NCBI GenBank assembly: GCA_946481615.1
Contig: CAMLOR010000006.1
Span: forward strand, 1 to 34,035
Reading direction: 5' to 3'
Length of the DNA: 34,035 bases
DNA from: an uncultured Aquimonas sp.
Lineage (GTDB): Bacteria; Pseudomonadota; Gammaproteobacteria; Xanthomonadales; Xanthomonadaceae
Of the stretch, positions 31,799-34,035 are shown piece after piece. The notes beneath the pieces are model-generated. The model made no database searches, had not been told where the DNA came from, and saw only the letters and a program-made list of their open reading frames with translations. Position numbers and translations under genes: made by a program. Each line of letters begins with the position of its first letter. Position 1 is the first letter of the stretch.

Positions 31799-31804
31799 CG
31801 AGGC

Positions 31805-34035
<2,231 letters not shown>

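Overview
The window is a dense, GC-rich chromosomal segment of a Gram-negative bacterium. An aa3-type cytochrome oxidase cluster, a TonB-dependent receptor, an LPS-type glycosyltransferase/O-antigen ligase operon and a proteobacterial (class GN) sortase system place it in the Gammaproteobacteria. Gene content and two families of short palindromic repeats fit Xanthomonadales (Lysobacteraceae) best. That placement is inferred from content, not from a marker gene. No tRNA, rRNA, CRISPR array, insertion sequence or prophage was seen, and no gene-free stretch exceeds 300 bases.

Layout. 1-4273: the end of cytochrome oxidase subunit III, then a small twin-membrane-segment protein, SURF1, an unrecognised assembly-type protein, heme A synthase and heme O synthase. 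4286-7662: an acetyltransferase and a TonB-dependent receptor with a strong terminator. 7774-8445: a toxin-antitoxin operon whose toxin is broken and whose antitoxin is intact. 8526-10407: an Lrp-type regulator divergent from a PLP-dependent lyase and a VOC protein. 10630-12955: a DMT exporter, an Mpo1-like protein and PurC. 13037-15867: a J-domain membrane protein, a diheme cytochrome c peroxidase-like protein and an outer membrane protein. 16039-16978: a small Arg-rich protein and Rpe. 16921-20709: sortase, a 94-residue unknown, the VIT/VWA sortase target and, divergently, a response regulator. 20691-24009: a four-gene glycan operon (CHCC zinc finger, GT4, O-antigen ligase, GT2). 24197-26660: an operon of pirin, RutE-like reductase, YceI and histidine phosphatase, divergent from a LysR regulator. 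27752-31721: an ELM1-like protein, an NRDE protein, a MOSC protein, an Asp/Glu racemase family protein and an unknown Cys-rich coiled-coil protein. 31805-end: an Lhr-type helicase cut by the window edge.

Two repeat families recur. Type A is a hairpin GTTCCCGC-N4-GCGGGAAC (12 copies, often in inverted pairs). Type B contains GTTCG-N12-CGAAC, part of a longer conserved unit. They sit at gene ends, often touching a stop codon, and several are translated: one lies in frame inside the oxidase-cluster unknown gene, one forms the C-terminus of the histidine phosphatase, and one lies in the C-terminal part of the small sortase-locus gene.

The most interesting region is the sortase locus. It has a compact sortase/target/response-regulator set with an extra small gene and a target lacking a recognisable LPXTG. 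The dedicated histidine kinase (PdsS) and OmpA-like partner (PdsO) usually associated with such systems are absent. A second pattern is a -10-like hexamer exactly 6 nt before the start codon of five genes, most without a Shine-Dalgarno sequence, which suggests leaderless transcripts.
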